A DNA stretch of 64,000 nucleotides from Pratylenchus scribneri (lineage: Eukaryota; Nematoda; Chromadorea; Rhabditida; Pratylenchidae), in NCBI GenBank assembly GCA_030063045.1, contig JAQSEB010000068.1, positions 186,001 through 250,000 on the forward strand. Direction: 5' to 3'. The notes beneath the pieces were generated by a model. The model made no database searches, was not told where the DNA came from, and was given only the letters and a program-made list of their open reading frames with translations. Positions 1-12,400 of this stretch are shown here, in pieces. The position numbers were made by a program, and so were the translations under genes. Position 1 is the first letter of the stretch. The number at the start of each line of letters is the position of its first letter.

Positions 1-3000
1 TTATGCGTTTAATTTTCTCAATGGGTATTTCTACATCACCAAAAATCTGAAAAATTTTAAATTTTAAAAATGTATAAATAAATATTATAAAAAAAAATGC
101 CCAATATTTTTATAAAATCACCTGCAAATGATCAGCACTCCAAGGCGCCAATCTGCATTTCTTGTTCCTAAATGGAATAAAAAAGGTTATATGACTTTTC
201 CGTCCCGGACTTTTCCGGCTACAATTCGACCTTTTCCGGCTACAATTTGGACTTTTCCGGCCCATTTTTTTCCAATTTTTTTGGAAAATGTTAATTTTTA
301 TACAAAAATGAACTTTTTAGTTCAAATGCACAAGATTGATTTTATCAATTAAAAAACATCCAAATCTTCACTAACTCATAATTTTGTTATCACTAACGGA
401 GGCCTTTTATGTTCAATTATAAGAAAATGTTATAATATTACAATCATATTATAAAAAATTTTTTATCAATCAAATTCATTTTATGCATTCCCACACAATC
501 AATTCGCCTGCATTCCTGCAGGCAAAAATGAGAAGGTAGCCGGAAAAGTCCGAATTGTGGCCGAAAAAGTCCGATTTTCGGCCGTAAAAGTCCGAGCCGG
601 AAAAATTTCATTTAAAAAAATGGGCCGGAAAAGACCGATTTTGGGCCGGAAAAGTCCGGGGCGGAAAAGTCTGAGCCGGAAAAGTCGGAGCACCTAAAAA
701 AGCCGCCATCAGGATTGCATTCTGTTAATCCCATTGTGGCCGATTGATTATTCAAAACAACTAAAAAATCCATTTCTTCCACTACAATTTTCATTGTGAA
801 TCGTTCTCCTGGCACAAGATCGTGCGGTTTCCGTTCGGTTTCCTCTTGCCAATCTCCACCATCCTTTTTATCATTGTAGCGATACCAATTATTCATAAGG
901 AATTTGTTCTGATGATAATTCACACCTTCTTCGAATTTTGTAGAATTGAACATAATTCGAATATACAAAACAATGCCACCAACTATATGAAAAAATTATA
1001 ATTTAAATTTATTTTAAAATAATTAAAATTATATTTTATTATAATTGGACGTATGAAAAAATGGATTTAGAAACTAATCAAAATAAAAATGAAAATACAC
1101 ATAAAAATTTTTGGAATAAATTAATTTTATTAAGGTATTTATTTTGTTTAATCGCCTTTTCCAAATTTGATTTGATCATCACAAAAAATTAAAGAGTGAT
1201 GGGAAGGTATAAAATTTTTTTTCTTTCTTTAAATGCAGAATAATAATGAAATTTTTATTTTGAATTTTGATTGATGAATTAATAATTTTCTAATTTGCTC
1301 ATTAATTATTTTAATATTTTATCTAATTTAGCCAACTATATAATACTTTTCTGAATAATATTTATTTTTTTCTATTATTTAAAATTGATTGCCATGATAT
1401 ATTCGTCCGCCACTCTAGAAAACTTTTAGAAAAATTGATCGATATGATTACAAATTTAAAGAATTTATTTTTTAGGTGAAAAATAATATTTAAATAAGGT
1501 AATGATATTTTTAATTTATTCTCACTTTTTTTTTGGTAATTTTCATTATCTCACTTACTTTTACTTTCCTTGTTGATTGGATGAGGACGATCTTCTGGGA
1601 ATGGCGCCGGAAGATCTGCAATCATGCAATTATCCTCATGAAAACACAAATTTATAATGAATTCTTGGGCCCCTGCAGGCACTTTTCCCTCAATTATTAT
1701 TTGATCACCTAACACCAATAAATCCCCTTTCTTTCCATTTTCATAATTCAATTGTTTGATATTTATGGAATAATCCGTTATTTTTTCCTTAAAAATTAAT
1801 TTAGATTCAAAAAAAAATAAAAATTGGACTTCATCCGAAGGATAAATAATTTCTGGTTCTTCAATAAGACGAACACCTTGAATCTTTAAAAACAAAAAAA
1901 AAATGAATTTTATTTCTAATGTATGTCTACCGCAATTCTGTTGATTTTCCAAAGTGGAAATTTGGTTTTGTCGGCTTTAACTTCATCAATTATTGTGTAA
2001 TTAAAATTTGTAGAAATGCTATATTTTTCCATAATATCGTTATTATCGCCAAATTTCCTTGAAGGAATGTAAATTCGCAATTCAAATAAAGCACCCGGTT
2101 GCAATGGATTGTCCAATTTCACAAGTTTCAAAGTTTCCTATAGAAAATTTATTAATTTTAGATTAATTTTATTTATTGTTTATAATTTTCACTTTTTCAA
2201 TAATTTTTTAAAAATGTATTTACCTTTTCAAGTGTTAACATTTTAATTTTTTCCATTTCCATTACGGTTATGAAAATATACAAAATTCGTTCACCAACTT
2301 TAAATTCAAATAAAATAAATTATGTATATTTATTTATCTCACCAAAATAATTGTCAATTTTTACATCATTTGTATTATAAAGGAATTCAATATTCACTCC
2401 ATCCGTTTCATAAATTTCTTTAGGCATAAATGCCCGTAATATTATGATTTCATTTCCTTTAAATTCTTTTGCCAATTTATGCACTTGAAGCAATTCATAA
2501 TTTGACAAATTCTTTGAGAAAAATGAAATGAAAAATTTTAATTCGATTTCCTAAAAATGACCTTTGCATCAAATTGAGTGGCCGGTGGTTCGGCAATTAA
2601 AAATAGAATCTGTTCAAGCTTTATGCGGGGAAAAATATTAATTACAAATTTATATAATCGGTACTCTTCTGTTAACGATAGGGGGGGGGGGGGGCAAACT
2701 TTTAACAGGGGGGGGGGGGGGCAAATTTTAAGAGGGGGGGGGGGGCACCCGAAAATTTATTATTTTGCCTTCCCCGGTATTTTAAAGATCCTTATACAAC
2801 AGACTAACTACCCTATACCGAATTTTACCTACCCTAACCCTTAATCTAACTACCCCTAATCTTCCCTAACCCTACCCTAAACCCTAAATGAGGTTTGTCA
2901 AGATCCCTAATAAGATTTAGGGTAGGGTAGGATTAGGTTTTAGGATAGGGATAGGTTAGACTTTTAGGATTTAGAATTCCCTCCCGTACTGTTTTTCAAT

Positions 3001-5847
3001 GCTCTAATAAGTACTTTGGGAGGCAGAATAATAAATTTTCGGGTGCCCACCTCTCTTAAATCCCCCTGTTAAAAGTTGCCCCCCCCCCATTAACAGAAGA
3101 GTAGCGAATAAATCAAGTCAAAAGAATTGTGGTATCTATTTATAAACCTTGACAATATTCATTCCAAATTCATAAAACCAATTATGGAGCCAAAATCCCT
3201 GCACAATCCATTTCCCATTCAAACCAATGCTCAAATTGTGTTCATTTTGAAGAATTTGGAATGTGAATCGCCCGTCATTACCAATACCATCGAAATTATA
3301 ACTTCCTTTTTGATCAAACTAAAAATCATCTCTTTAATTTTATTTTTTTTCCAAACAAACATTTTCCAGTTCAATTAATGGCTGTCCCTTGAATTTGATT
3401 GTAATATTCAACAAATCACCATAATCTTAAAATTTCATTTCCATTTTTAAAAATTCTTATTCTAAATTACTATATTCTTGAAATTTTTTTATTGGATGCA
3501 TCACTTTTGCCCAATACATTTCCAATTGCTCATCAATTATTGCCCCAACTGTAAAATTTATTCACATTTTTTAATCATTTTTCCATTTTTATTTACCGTA
3601 TTTTGACCATGTTTCCTGAGTCCATTTATGGAAAAGACGAATTATGATTTGCGTGATTGCATTTTCTGCCACTTTTAAACTAATATTCAACATTTTTCCT
3701 TTCTCGAGTGGTTTTGGAAGTTCAACAAAGTTTTTTTGCTTTTCCTCTGGGCAATCATTTCTTTTATCAATTTGACCCCATTTCGGCATTTTTTCCTGGG
3801 ATGAATTTGGCAAAAACTGAAAAATACAAAATTAATTCACAAATAAATTATACTATATATTATTTCATAAATAATTTAATTTAATTTTTATATAAAATTA
3901 TGAAATTGTAGGTAATTTATTTTTAGCATAAAGATAAAAATGCTTAGAATTTGAAGAAATTAAAATTACCGTAAATGCTCTTTTAATAAAACTCCAGAGG
4001 CATTATTTTCCAACCTTCCTAAAAATGGGGCTTATCAGAGAGTGGGGAATTATTTTTCAATTTTCTTGAAAGTGGCGAATTATTTGGTTGGCCGACACTT
4101 CCGGACCAGACACTTGAGGACGAAACAGTCTAGAGCTGAAAGTGGTAAAGCTGGAGTAGCATTTTTTATGGCATATAATTAAGCATAAAATTAGCTACAA
4201 AATGACATCAAAAGTTTTGGTCCATGTTGAATATTCACCGAATTATGGCCAAAAAAACCGTCGAAATCGCAATTTTAATAAATCAACGGTTTTTTGGCCA
4301 TAAATCGGTGAATATTCAACATTGAACAAAACTTTTGATGTCATTTTGTAGCTAATTTTATGGCTAATAATATTCTATAAACAATGCCACTCCAGCTTTA
4401 CCACCTTCGGCTCCAGACAGTTTCGTCCGCAAGTGTCGCAGTATGAATTAGGTTTTTTCCTATGGATTAAATATTAAATTCAATAAACAAAATAAATTTT
4501 TTTTGTTAAATTTGAAGGAAATAGTAGGCTGCAAATAAATATTTAAAGGATTTTAATAGCAAATTTTAATTGATTACTCAATATTTTGGCTATTTTTTTC
4601 AATCTCTAATAAGTTATTTTTATGAAAAATTTTTACTAAAATGACCCTTTTCTTTATCAATTCTCTGATTTTTCATGAAAAAAATTGTCAATTTTTATTA
4701 CAAAATATCAAAAATTCAATTTCATACTCAAAAATGATTTCTGAATTTTTTTATTTTTCTTCAAAATTGCAGGGATGAGGATGGGGGATTAATAGAACAT
4801 TTTGGGGTGGGGGATTATTAGGGAGTGAGGAATTATTAGAGATGGAGTTTTAATAGAGCATTTAGGCAATTATTTTTTGTAATATTTTCGGTTAATATTT
4901 TTTCCATTAGAAATTAAATTTCACTAATGTTTTCCCAATTTTTAATTCAAATATGCAGGTATGAATTATCCATTCATAAATATCCCATCTATAATTCACC
5001 CATGCTTTCATTGTACAATCGCATGATCGAAAGACATAAATTTGTAGTGTTTTGCCATTTGAAGGAATCAAATCCATGCCAAGAGCCCAAATGCCCAAAT
5101 AATCAACAAAAAAGGCGCCATGATTCATTTGTTCCGTAAAATTGGTATAAAAGTCCTTTTCCTCGCCATTGATTTGATCAATTTTAGAATTTTGATCATT
5201 CACTAAAAATTCAATATTTTATTTAATTTGTTTTGAACAAACTTTTCAATTTTGTGGGCACTCCCAATTCCAATGTTAATTCATTACCATCAAAATAATA
5301 TCTTTAATATTTTATTGAAATTATTTTTAATTAAATAAAGTCAAACTTTTTCCCGGTCAAAGTCAATTCCATTGTAAAATTTCTGCCCAAATCGCTGCTC
5401 TCCTCCAACAAAATTCCATTCCATATTTCCTCATTTTTGCTTTCCAATTTAATTTTTTCCTTACATTTTTCACTAATACTGGTGCTATTTTGTTGTTGAC
5501 CAATTTTGAATCTTTTAGTCATTTTCCCTTCTGTGATCAAGTTGCTCAAATAGCAAATTAAAAGGCTGAATAAAAATAATTATTTCATGGGAAATTATTT
5601 TAATACCCATCCGGTTTGCAAAATCCCTCGACCCATTTGAAGTGAAATCCAAAGGACGATGATCCATTCTTCTTGTGAGTCAAAGGAATTTGAATTCGAT
5701 TCATTTCATTTGACAAATTTGTAAGCAAACTTTTAAGAAAATTAAATATAAAATTAGGTATTCAAAAGCTTACATCTCCCTTGCATTTTCGCTATTCAGA
5801 AATGCCAAAAAGGAAAAATTCAAAATAAGGAAATAAATTATTTGCAT
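1..5847 (-). CDS. Gene A: secreted multidomain galectin-like protein, partial at the 3' end
   Basis: Reads right to left. Exons I can join: 5847-5774, 5729-5607, 5565-5347, 5301-5243, 5202-4925, 3817-3597, 3548-3471, 3425-3361, 3318-3148, 2609-2562, 2511-2343, 2297-2224, 2137-1931, 1883-1559, 982-694 and 46-1, about 815 residues, continuing off the window. The start is an ATG followed by a hydrophobic signal peptide (MQIIYFLILNFSFLAFL). Galectin-like signatures recur: GNEIIILRAFMP, VPAGAQEFIINL, PGERFTMKIVV and GDVEIPI. The last domain keeps a W..E..R box (DWQEETER) preceding PGERF, as in carbohydrate-binding galectins. Donors of GTTTG type are used several times. The junction between the exon ending at 694 and the exon at 46 does not keep phase as read, and a foldback repeat lies between them, so the 3' end may be altered. 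The function is inferred from the family: extracellular beta-galactoside or other glycan binding. The family call is fairly sure; individual exon edges are less so. Confidence 0.7.
185..692. repeat. Foldback of a CCGGAAAAGTCCGA minisatellite
   Basis: Short GC-rich units of the type CCGGAAAAGTC are tandemly arranged at 530-692 and, in the opposite orientation, at 190-270, separated by about 260 bp of AT-rich DNA. The block sits in the last intron of gene A and abuts the penultimate exon. Reading through it gives a low-complexity run (repeated DFSG) that is not part of a galectin domain. Confidence 0.6.
2662..3105. mobile_element. TIR element with poly-G tracts and a telomere-like core
   Basis: The two ends are inverted copies of about 90 bp (TACTCTTCTGTTAA on the left, its complement on the right). 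The left arm has three G runs of 12-14 bases; the right arm has shorter C runs at the matching places. The core (2815-2970) is made of degenerate CCCTAA/TTAGGG-like words in both orientations. It lies in an intron of gene A. It has no coding capacity, so it is non-autonomous. I see no clear target-site duplication. Confidence 0.6.
4085..4445. mobile_element. Foldback MITE, family M1, copy 1
   Basis: A near-palindromic element of about 350 bp with arms of about 160 bp. Arms share GACGAAAC, GTGGTAAAGC, ATTAGCTACAAAATGA and GAATATTCA in mirrored order around a short loop at 4265-4285. It sits in the 1.1-kb intron between gene A exons 4925 and 3817. Related copies are at 30985-31300 and 63325-63580. 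Confidence 0.75.
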
Positions 5848-6473
5848 TTTTAATTGCTGAGTTTTATAGAATTTGAAAAAATAATATAGAAATTAAGGGT
5901 AAAAATGATGTTGTAAAATAAAATGAATATTGGAAAGGGAAAAAAAGCAATGATGCACCAAACAAAATCCATCCTCTCTTTAATTTTATTGCTGATTCAT
6001 CCGTTTTCATTAAAATAAGTATATTTGGAAAAAATTTTACTAGTTACAATAAATACAATATTTGTAAAATATTTTTATTGAATAGTTTAAATTAGTTGAT
6101 TTTTTTAAATTGATTATTTGAATGAACTATTGATAGCCATGTTTAAAGGAAAATATAATTTTTTTTCTAAACTTGAATTTTTATTCAATTCTTAAACCGT
6201 AAATCTTGCTAATTTGTAAGTTAATTAAATATTTTCTAAATTCAATGAAAATAACTGCTACTGAGAAATGCAAATAAATTTATATTTTTAAATCTACTCT
6301 TATCTCAATAAACTCTGAATAAAAATCAAATTATTTGTGAATTTATTGCAAAATCAAATGAATTGTGAAAAATAATAATTGCAAAGGAAAATGTAAAATC
6401 AAATGTTATTTTATATGAAATGAATAGCAAAATTTAGAAATTCAGAGGCCATTCTGTTGTACATTTTACCACC
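5848..6473. other. Intergenic: gene A upstream region and gene B 3' flank
   Basis: AT-rich with no coding signal. The part next to gene B (6300-6470) resembles the 3' flank of gene C, including a run related to CATTTGATTTTACATTTT. The part next to gene A contains TGATTCATCCGTTTTCAT at about 5993-6010, loosely similar to the GGATTCATCATTTTCATC word in the promoters at 13.85 and 19.18 kb. Confidence 0.4.
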
Positions 6474-9400
6474 TCATTTATTTTCTTTCGGCGGATTCAC
6501 TTTGGGTTCTTCTGTTGTTGAACCTTCTGCTGTTGGTTTTCGATTTGATTCGATTTTTGGTGGTACAATGATTGTCATGTCACCATTGACCTGGAGGAAT
6601 AGTAAATAGAAAATTAATTAATTATATGGAATAACTTTTGCCGGTAGGAATAATTTAGATTATACCCATTTATTTTTGGAAATATGTATTTAAAGGCTCT
6701 CGTACCAATCTCAAAGTGATATATAATTTTGAAAATAAAAAATATTTTATAATTTTTTATTTTAGTAAAAATCTAACTTTTAAAATAGTTAAATTTATTT
6801 AATTTTAAAAGTATTAAATGTATTCGTAAAATGTAGTTGAAGTTTAGTAGGAATTTCAAATAGCATATTATCTAATTATAAATATAAATAATGATTTATT
6901 TTCTTCCTAAAAAATTTTTCCGTGCCCCCAATTAAATCTTTATTTTTTCACACATATGAAAATTCGAAAATAATAATTTATACAATTTATTTTGCTTCAT
7001 TTTGGAATTTATCAATTTTTAAAAAAGTTAATTATAGTAAATAATTTTTTGACCAGATTTTGTCTAGTTTATTGGCCAAGAATGGCTAATTTAGTAAATA
7101 ATTTTTTGATCAAATTTTGTCGAGTTTATTGGCAAGAATGGCTAGTTTTTGAAGGTTGATAAATTGAATTGATTAATCGAATTTTGCGAAAATTTTGATA
7201 ATTGCTGGAGGACCCATCTAAATTTAGATAAGCAAATTTCTTACCACTAATCCTTCGGCTTCCAGAAAATTATTTCCATTTGCTTGTTTTGTGATAACAT
7301 TGTTGTCAATTTGAATTGTTGCATATTCATTAGAGTCAAATGTGATTTTTAACTCATGAATATTGTCAAGCTTAAAAAACTCATTCGGATTGAACAATTC
7401 AATTGGAAATTCATCTTCTTGGGCACAATTCATCTAAAAGTTTATTTCAAATTTTGATTTGTAAAAGTTTGAAATGTATTTTTTCTATTAATTTATTTTT
7501 TAAATTTTGCCTTCCAAGACTGATGACTGCTAATTATTCTATATTAATGTATATCAATTAATAAAAGTTTTTGGTAAATTATTATGGAATTAATCTATTT
7601 TTGTGAGTTTGAAATGAACTTGATCAAAATATGTCAAATTATTTATAATTAGACCAGCTTAGAAGAAATCACTTAAATTGTATATAAGTTATTCTCTTAT
7701 TAGGACATTTCAACAATTTTATTCGGTAAATCATATGAAATATATTATTTAATTATACTCATCGTCACCACTCACCATCCTCAGTCAGCCAATTTATTTT
7801 TTTTTAATTTTATAAACTTACATTTTTGATCAATGCAGTAGAAATGCAAATTGTCCCATTTTTCACTCCTTTCTCTGCGCGAATATGCAAATAGAGTTTT
7901 TCATTTTCGTGTCCACTTAAAATATTTTATTACCAGCATAGCATAAAGGAAACCTTTTTATTAATTTTCTTAATTTAATAAATATTTTAAATTCGATTAC
8001 AAAGTGAAAATGTATAATATAAAAAAAGAAAAAAACTTATCAAATTCGTCTTGATATTGAGTTCCAAGAATCGTGACATCGCCTCTGGCCACAAAAAACT
8101 CAACTAACTTTGCATTTTCCATAATTCGCCATTTCATGATTAACGTGTCATTTTCTGCCATGTTTTTATTATTATCCGTTTTGAATAAAAATTTGTATGG
8201 AAACACGTATGGAATATTTATCAGAGAAATAATTCTGTTTCCGTGGATCTATAAATTAGAAAAGAATTATATTACAGATAAATTATAAGATTAGTTTATT
8301 TCGGATTCTTACCTTAAATTCATCTGTAGATGCACTAACAGTTCGATATTCTTTGGAAGAAGATCTTTGTTTAATTTCCATAATGTCAACATTCGCACCA
8401 TTTTGATAAATTTTATATGAAATCTCGAAAACTCCTTGGCGATTATTCTCTTTCTTAATTTTGAGCCAAAATGAATTTTTTAAAGCAATCTTCGTTGAAA
8501 TATTTTCCAATGGTGTGATAATATTACGCTTTTTTTCCTGTCCACGTTCTACATATTCTTCAACCCGAATCTGTTTACTTGTTGCTGTTAACATCATCTC
8601 CTCAAAATTGATCCCAAGCTCCAGAAGAACAATTTCTATTATTAAATATTTTTATTATAGGATTTATTGTTATTTCACTTTTTTCTGGCAGTTTCTTGCA
8701 TTCATCGCCATTATTACAAATGAATTCAATTAAAGCTTTGTAGTCATCATTTGCAACTTTGCCCAACCATAAAAAATGCAAAATTACATAGTTATTCACT
8801 TCTAAGGAATTGGTTGATTTATAAGAATAGCTTTGTGGGATGATTGAATATTGGTGAATAATTTCAAACTGATTTGCCTTGATCGGGTATTCCAAATCAC
8901 CTTTGATCTAAAAATTACCAAATTATATAATGTTAATTTTTTTTTGAATCGCTTTTTAACAATGATTAATAAACGTTCAGAATATATCTCTAATTTTGAA
9001 TTTTAAAAAATTTCAAAGTAAAATATCATAAATTTTTAGGGGGAAATTTATCAGTCTCCATCATAAAATGAAAATAATTGTAAAATTTTAAAATAAAAGA
9101 CTTATGTTGCAATTATAATACATTTTTAATTCAAATATTGAATAAAAATTTTACAAATTATTTTTGAATTTTTAATAAAAAAAAGCCTTACTCTTTGTTG
9201 TTTAAAAAAATAAAATTGGAATTTTATTTATATTTTTTTATTTCTTATTTGTAAATACTCAAATACGGTATAAATCAATTTTTAAAGTAACCGTCAAAAA
9301 AATTAATTTAAAAATAAAATTACTTGTAAATAATCTGACATGCACATAATGGCAGGAACATCAATGACTTTCTCCATGTTCAAAAATGCTTGGCCAAGAA

Positions 9401-12400
9401 TTTTATCATCTGCATTTGTTGGCTTATCGCATAGAATGAAAAAATTCAATGATGTTTCATTGCCAGTTGATTCCAGACAAATATGTGATGTTAATTTATT
9501 TTCTGACTTATCATCACTAGAAAAAATTTTATATTTCCTAAGATAAAAATGAAAACTTACATATTATCATAAAAAGTAATATTAATGCAGCTTCCGGCTC
9601 CGGCACATAAATTACAATTTTCGAATCCAAAAATCATGTTTTTCATGGGATTTTGCGCCTCTGTTTTGGCAAATCTAATCACGATCTTCTTATTTTGGAT
9701 AGTTTTATTTTCATCCATTATCTCGGACTTTGCTTCAATCACAATCATTTTGCTCATATTCAAATTATCATCCATCTTTTTTACCAATAATGCCGGCGAT
9801 TTTCCAGTCAAATTACTGTCTTTCACTAAAAATTAATGAAATAATGTATTATTAACATTAGTATGACCTTAATTTCCGTAGCCACCTGCACATTTTCTCG
9901 TTTCTCATAGATGACAAGGTCCAAGTCTCCAGAAAACTTGATTAAAATGTGAAAAATTAATATTAAACTATTTAGTAAATTTTGTTATTATTAGAGTTTT
10001 ACTTTCCGACATTATGCTGTCAAATCTAGAGAAAATACCAATATACAATCATATCATAATATATCGGGAAATTCCATAGTCTAATTTTAAGAATTGGAAG
10101 TATATATATTTTTACATTTAAATTTCTATATTTTTGAGACCATTAAAATTATTTTAAAAAAATGAAGAATTTTAGCTATCGAGAATGTCACTTACTTAGT
10201 AGTGCATCAAGTTTAATAATTACAAATAAAATTTTCGCATAATTTATATAAAATATTTAATTTTTTTTATCAACCTTGATGTAATTTTCCGGTGAATATG
10301 GCAAAATGGCAATCTCGAAAGTTAGCTCATTGCAATTCAATGAAATTTCCATTTTGCCATCATGAATTTTCACCCAAAACCAAAATTTTTTGCCTTGGGT
10401 GAAAGCTGCTGGCTTCTTTGGATCTTTGTTATTGCAAGATTGGGGAGTCATTTTTTCTGACTTAAATTAAAGGAATATAAAGTAGCAAAAAAAAAAAATT
10501 CATAAAAATTTTCAACGGTGCATTCTTTAATATTTTTTCCATCAAATGCGACGACAATTTCCATCACTTTTTGGCCAATTAAATGGTGAAAAAAATATAT
10601 GTATTAAATCATTGTTGCTTTTTTTTTATTTTGGTGATCATTTTTAGGATTAAAATTTTGATGAATTTGGATTTAAAACTCAAAATGTTTGGAATAACAA
10701 AAATGCAAAATGTTTGGAGGAACAAAACATAAAAATGTTGTTTGGATGAAAAAAAATACAAAATGTTTGGAGGAACAAAAACACAAAATGTTTGGATGAA
10801 CAAAAACACAAAATGTTTGGAAGAACAAAAACATAAAATGTTTGGAGGAACAAAAATACAAAATATTTGGATGAACAAAAACACAAAATGTTTGGAGGAA
10901 CAAAAACACAAAATGTTTGGAGGAACAAAAACACAAAATGTTTGGATGAACAAAAACACAAAATGTTTGGAGGAAAACACAAAATGTTTGGAAGAAGAAA
11001 AATATTTGACTCTTTCTTAATAAGAATTTGTCATCATTTAACGAATTATTATTCATTATAAATGTCGGAATTATTGTACATGGATTCAATTTTCTTTTGT
11101 TCAACAAATAGCGAATAATTCCATAAATACCGGATTATTTATTAGTGTAACAATTAATGTTAAAGAATTTTTATTAATTGAAATATGAAGGACAGATTTG
11201 AAATTAATATAAAAGACTCAATTATCACATTTTTGATAATAAAAATTTTATTTTTATAGCCTTCTAAATTAAAATTAAATATTGTTAATCCCAAAATTTT
11301 TATAGACATTATTTTCAAACAATTTCAAAAATCATGAATATTGAATTTTTATATAATAATTTTCTTACATTCTTCCACAAGCTGTTTGGTTCCATGATAT
11401 AATAAAATGGAAAATTTTGCCGCATTTTCAGGCACCCAACCGCTCAGAAAAAATTCGATGTTCGGCAGAGGATTTGGCAATTTTTCAATGCGTTCATGGT
11501 CCGCCATTTCTCCCACAATTATCAAATGTTTTGGAGCAGGTTTGGCTTCTGATTTGCGTTCTTCATGCATATTTTCCAATCTGCGAATGTCTTTGGCAGT
11601 TGGCATGAAATATTAAAAATAGAAATTCAAGCATACGGATGTTATAATTATAAGATTTTTAATAATATTTTATTTTTGTCAAATTTTTAGAATTTTTTAA
11701 ATCTTTCAGCTTCGTTTGAATATGATAAAATAATAAAAATTAGAACGAAACAATTTTGCCTAATTTTTATTTTCTCAAAAATGCAAGTTTCAGATAATAA
11801 TAATAAGAATTATATATCCGAAATTGTTTAGAAAAAAGAATAAGACGTATTAATTAAACAAATAATAATTAAAAATTTTAACAATATATTTAATTAAAAA
11901 TAGGCCCGATATCTGTTAAGCATTACATTTTTTCATAATTTTATTCAAAATATTAACCATTCATAATCAACAAAAATTTCTATTTTGAAAAATTTATATT
12001 CAAATTTGCGAAATAAAATATTTTTTTTTAGAAAATTAGAAATTTCTAACCAACCATTGCATTGATGAATTTTTCCAGATGCTCCACATGAATTGTCAAA
12101 TTTTCGTCATTTTTCTTACAAGATATAATTTCTTTGGTTCTTGGTTCACCCTTTGTGAAAAAATGAAGCTTCTGCTGTTCGACCGTTCCCAGAAGATCGA
12201 TTCCCAACATCCTAGAAATAGGGATATTGAATATTGATATTTTATTAATTAAATAAATTTAAATATTTAATTGAAAAATTTAATGTACTCACCATAAATG
12301 TTGTGCTATTTCTAATGGCATTCCCACGTCCATATGAGATTTAAAATTTTTCATAGCCTTCTCATTTTCTGCATCAATGACCATCCCTCGCAATGCTAAA

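Noticed and set aside
2815..2970. Telomere
   Set aside because: The words are degenerate, occur in both orientations, and are enclosed by inverted repeats inside a gene intron.
3127..3378. Plus-strand open frame of 83 codons
   Set aside because: It is the antisense shadow of the gene A exon at 3318-3148, whose minus-strand reading joins its neighbours in phase.
10609..11107. Open frames on both strands inside the 25-bp minisatellite
   Set aside because: Purely repetitive, open in several frames at once, and located in an intron of gene B.
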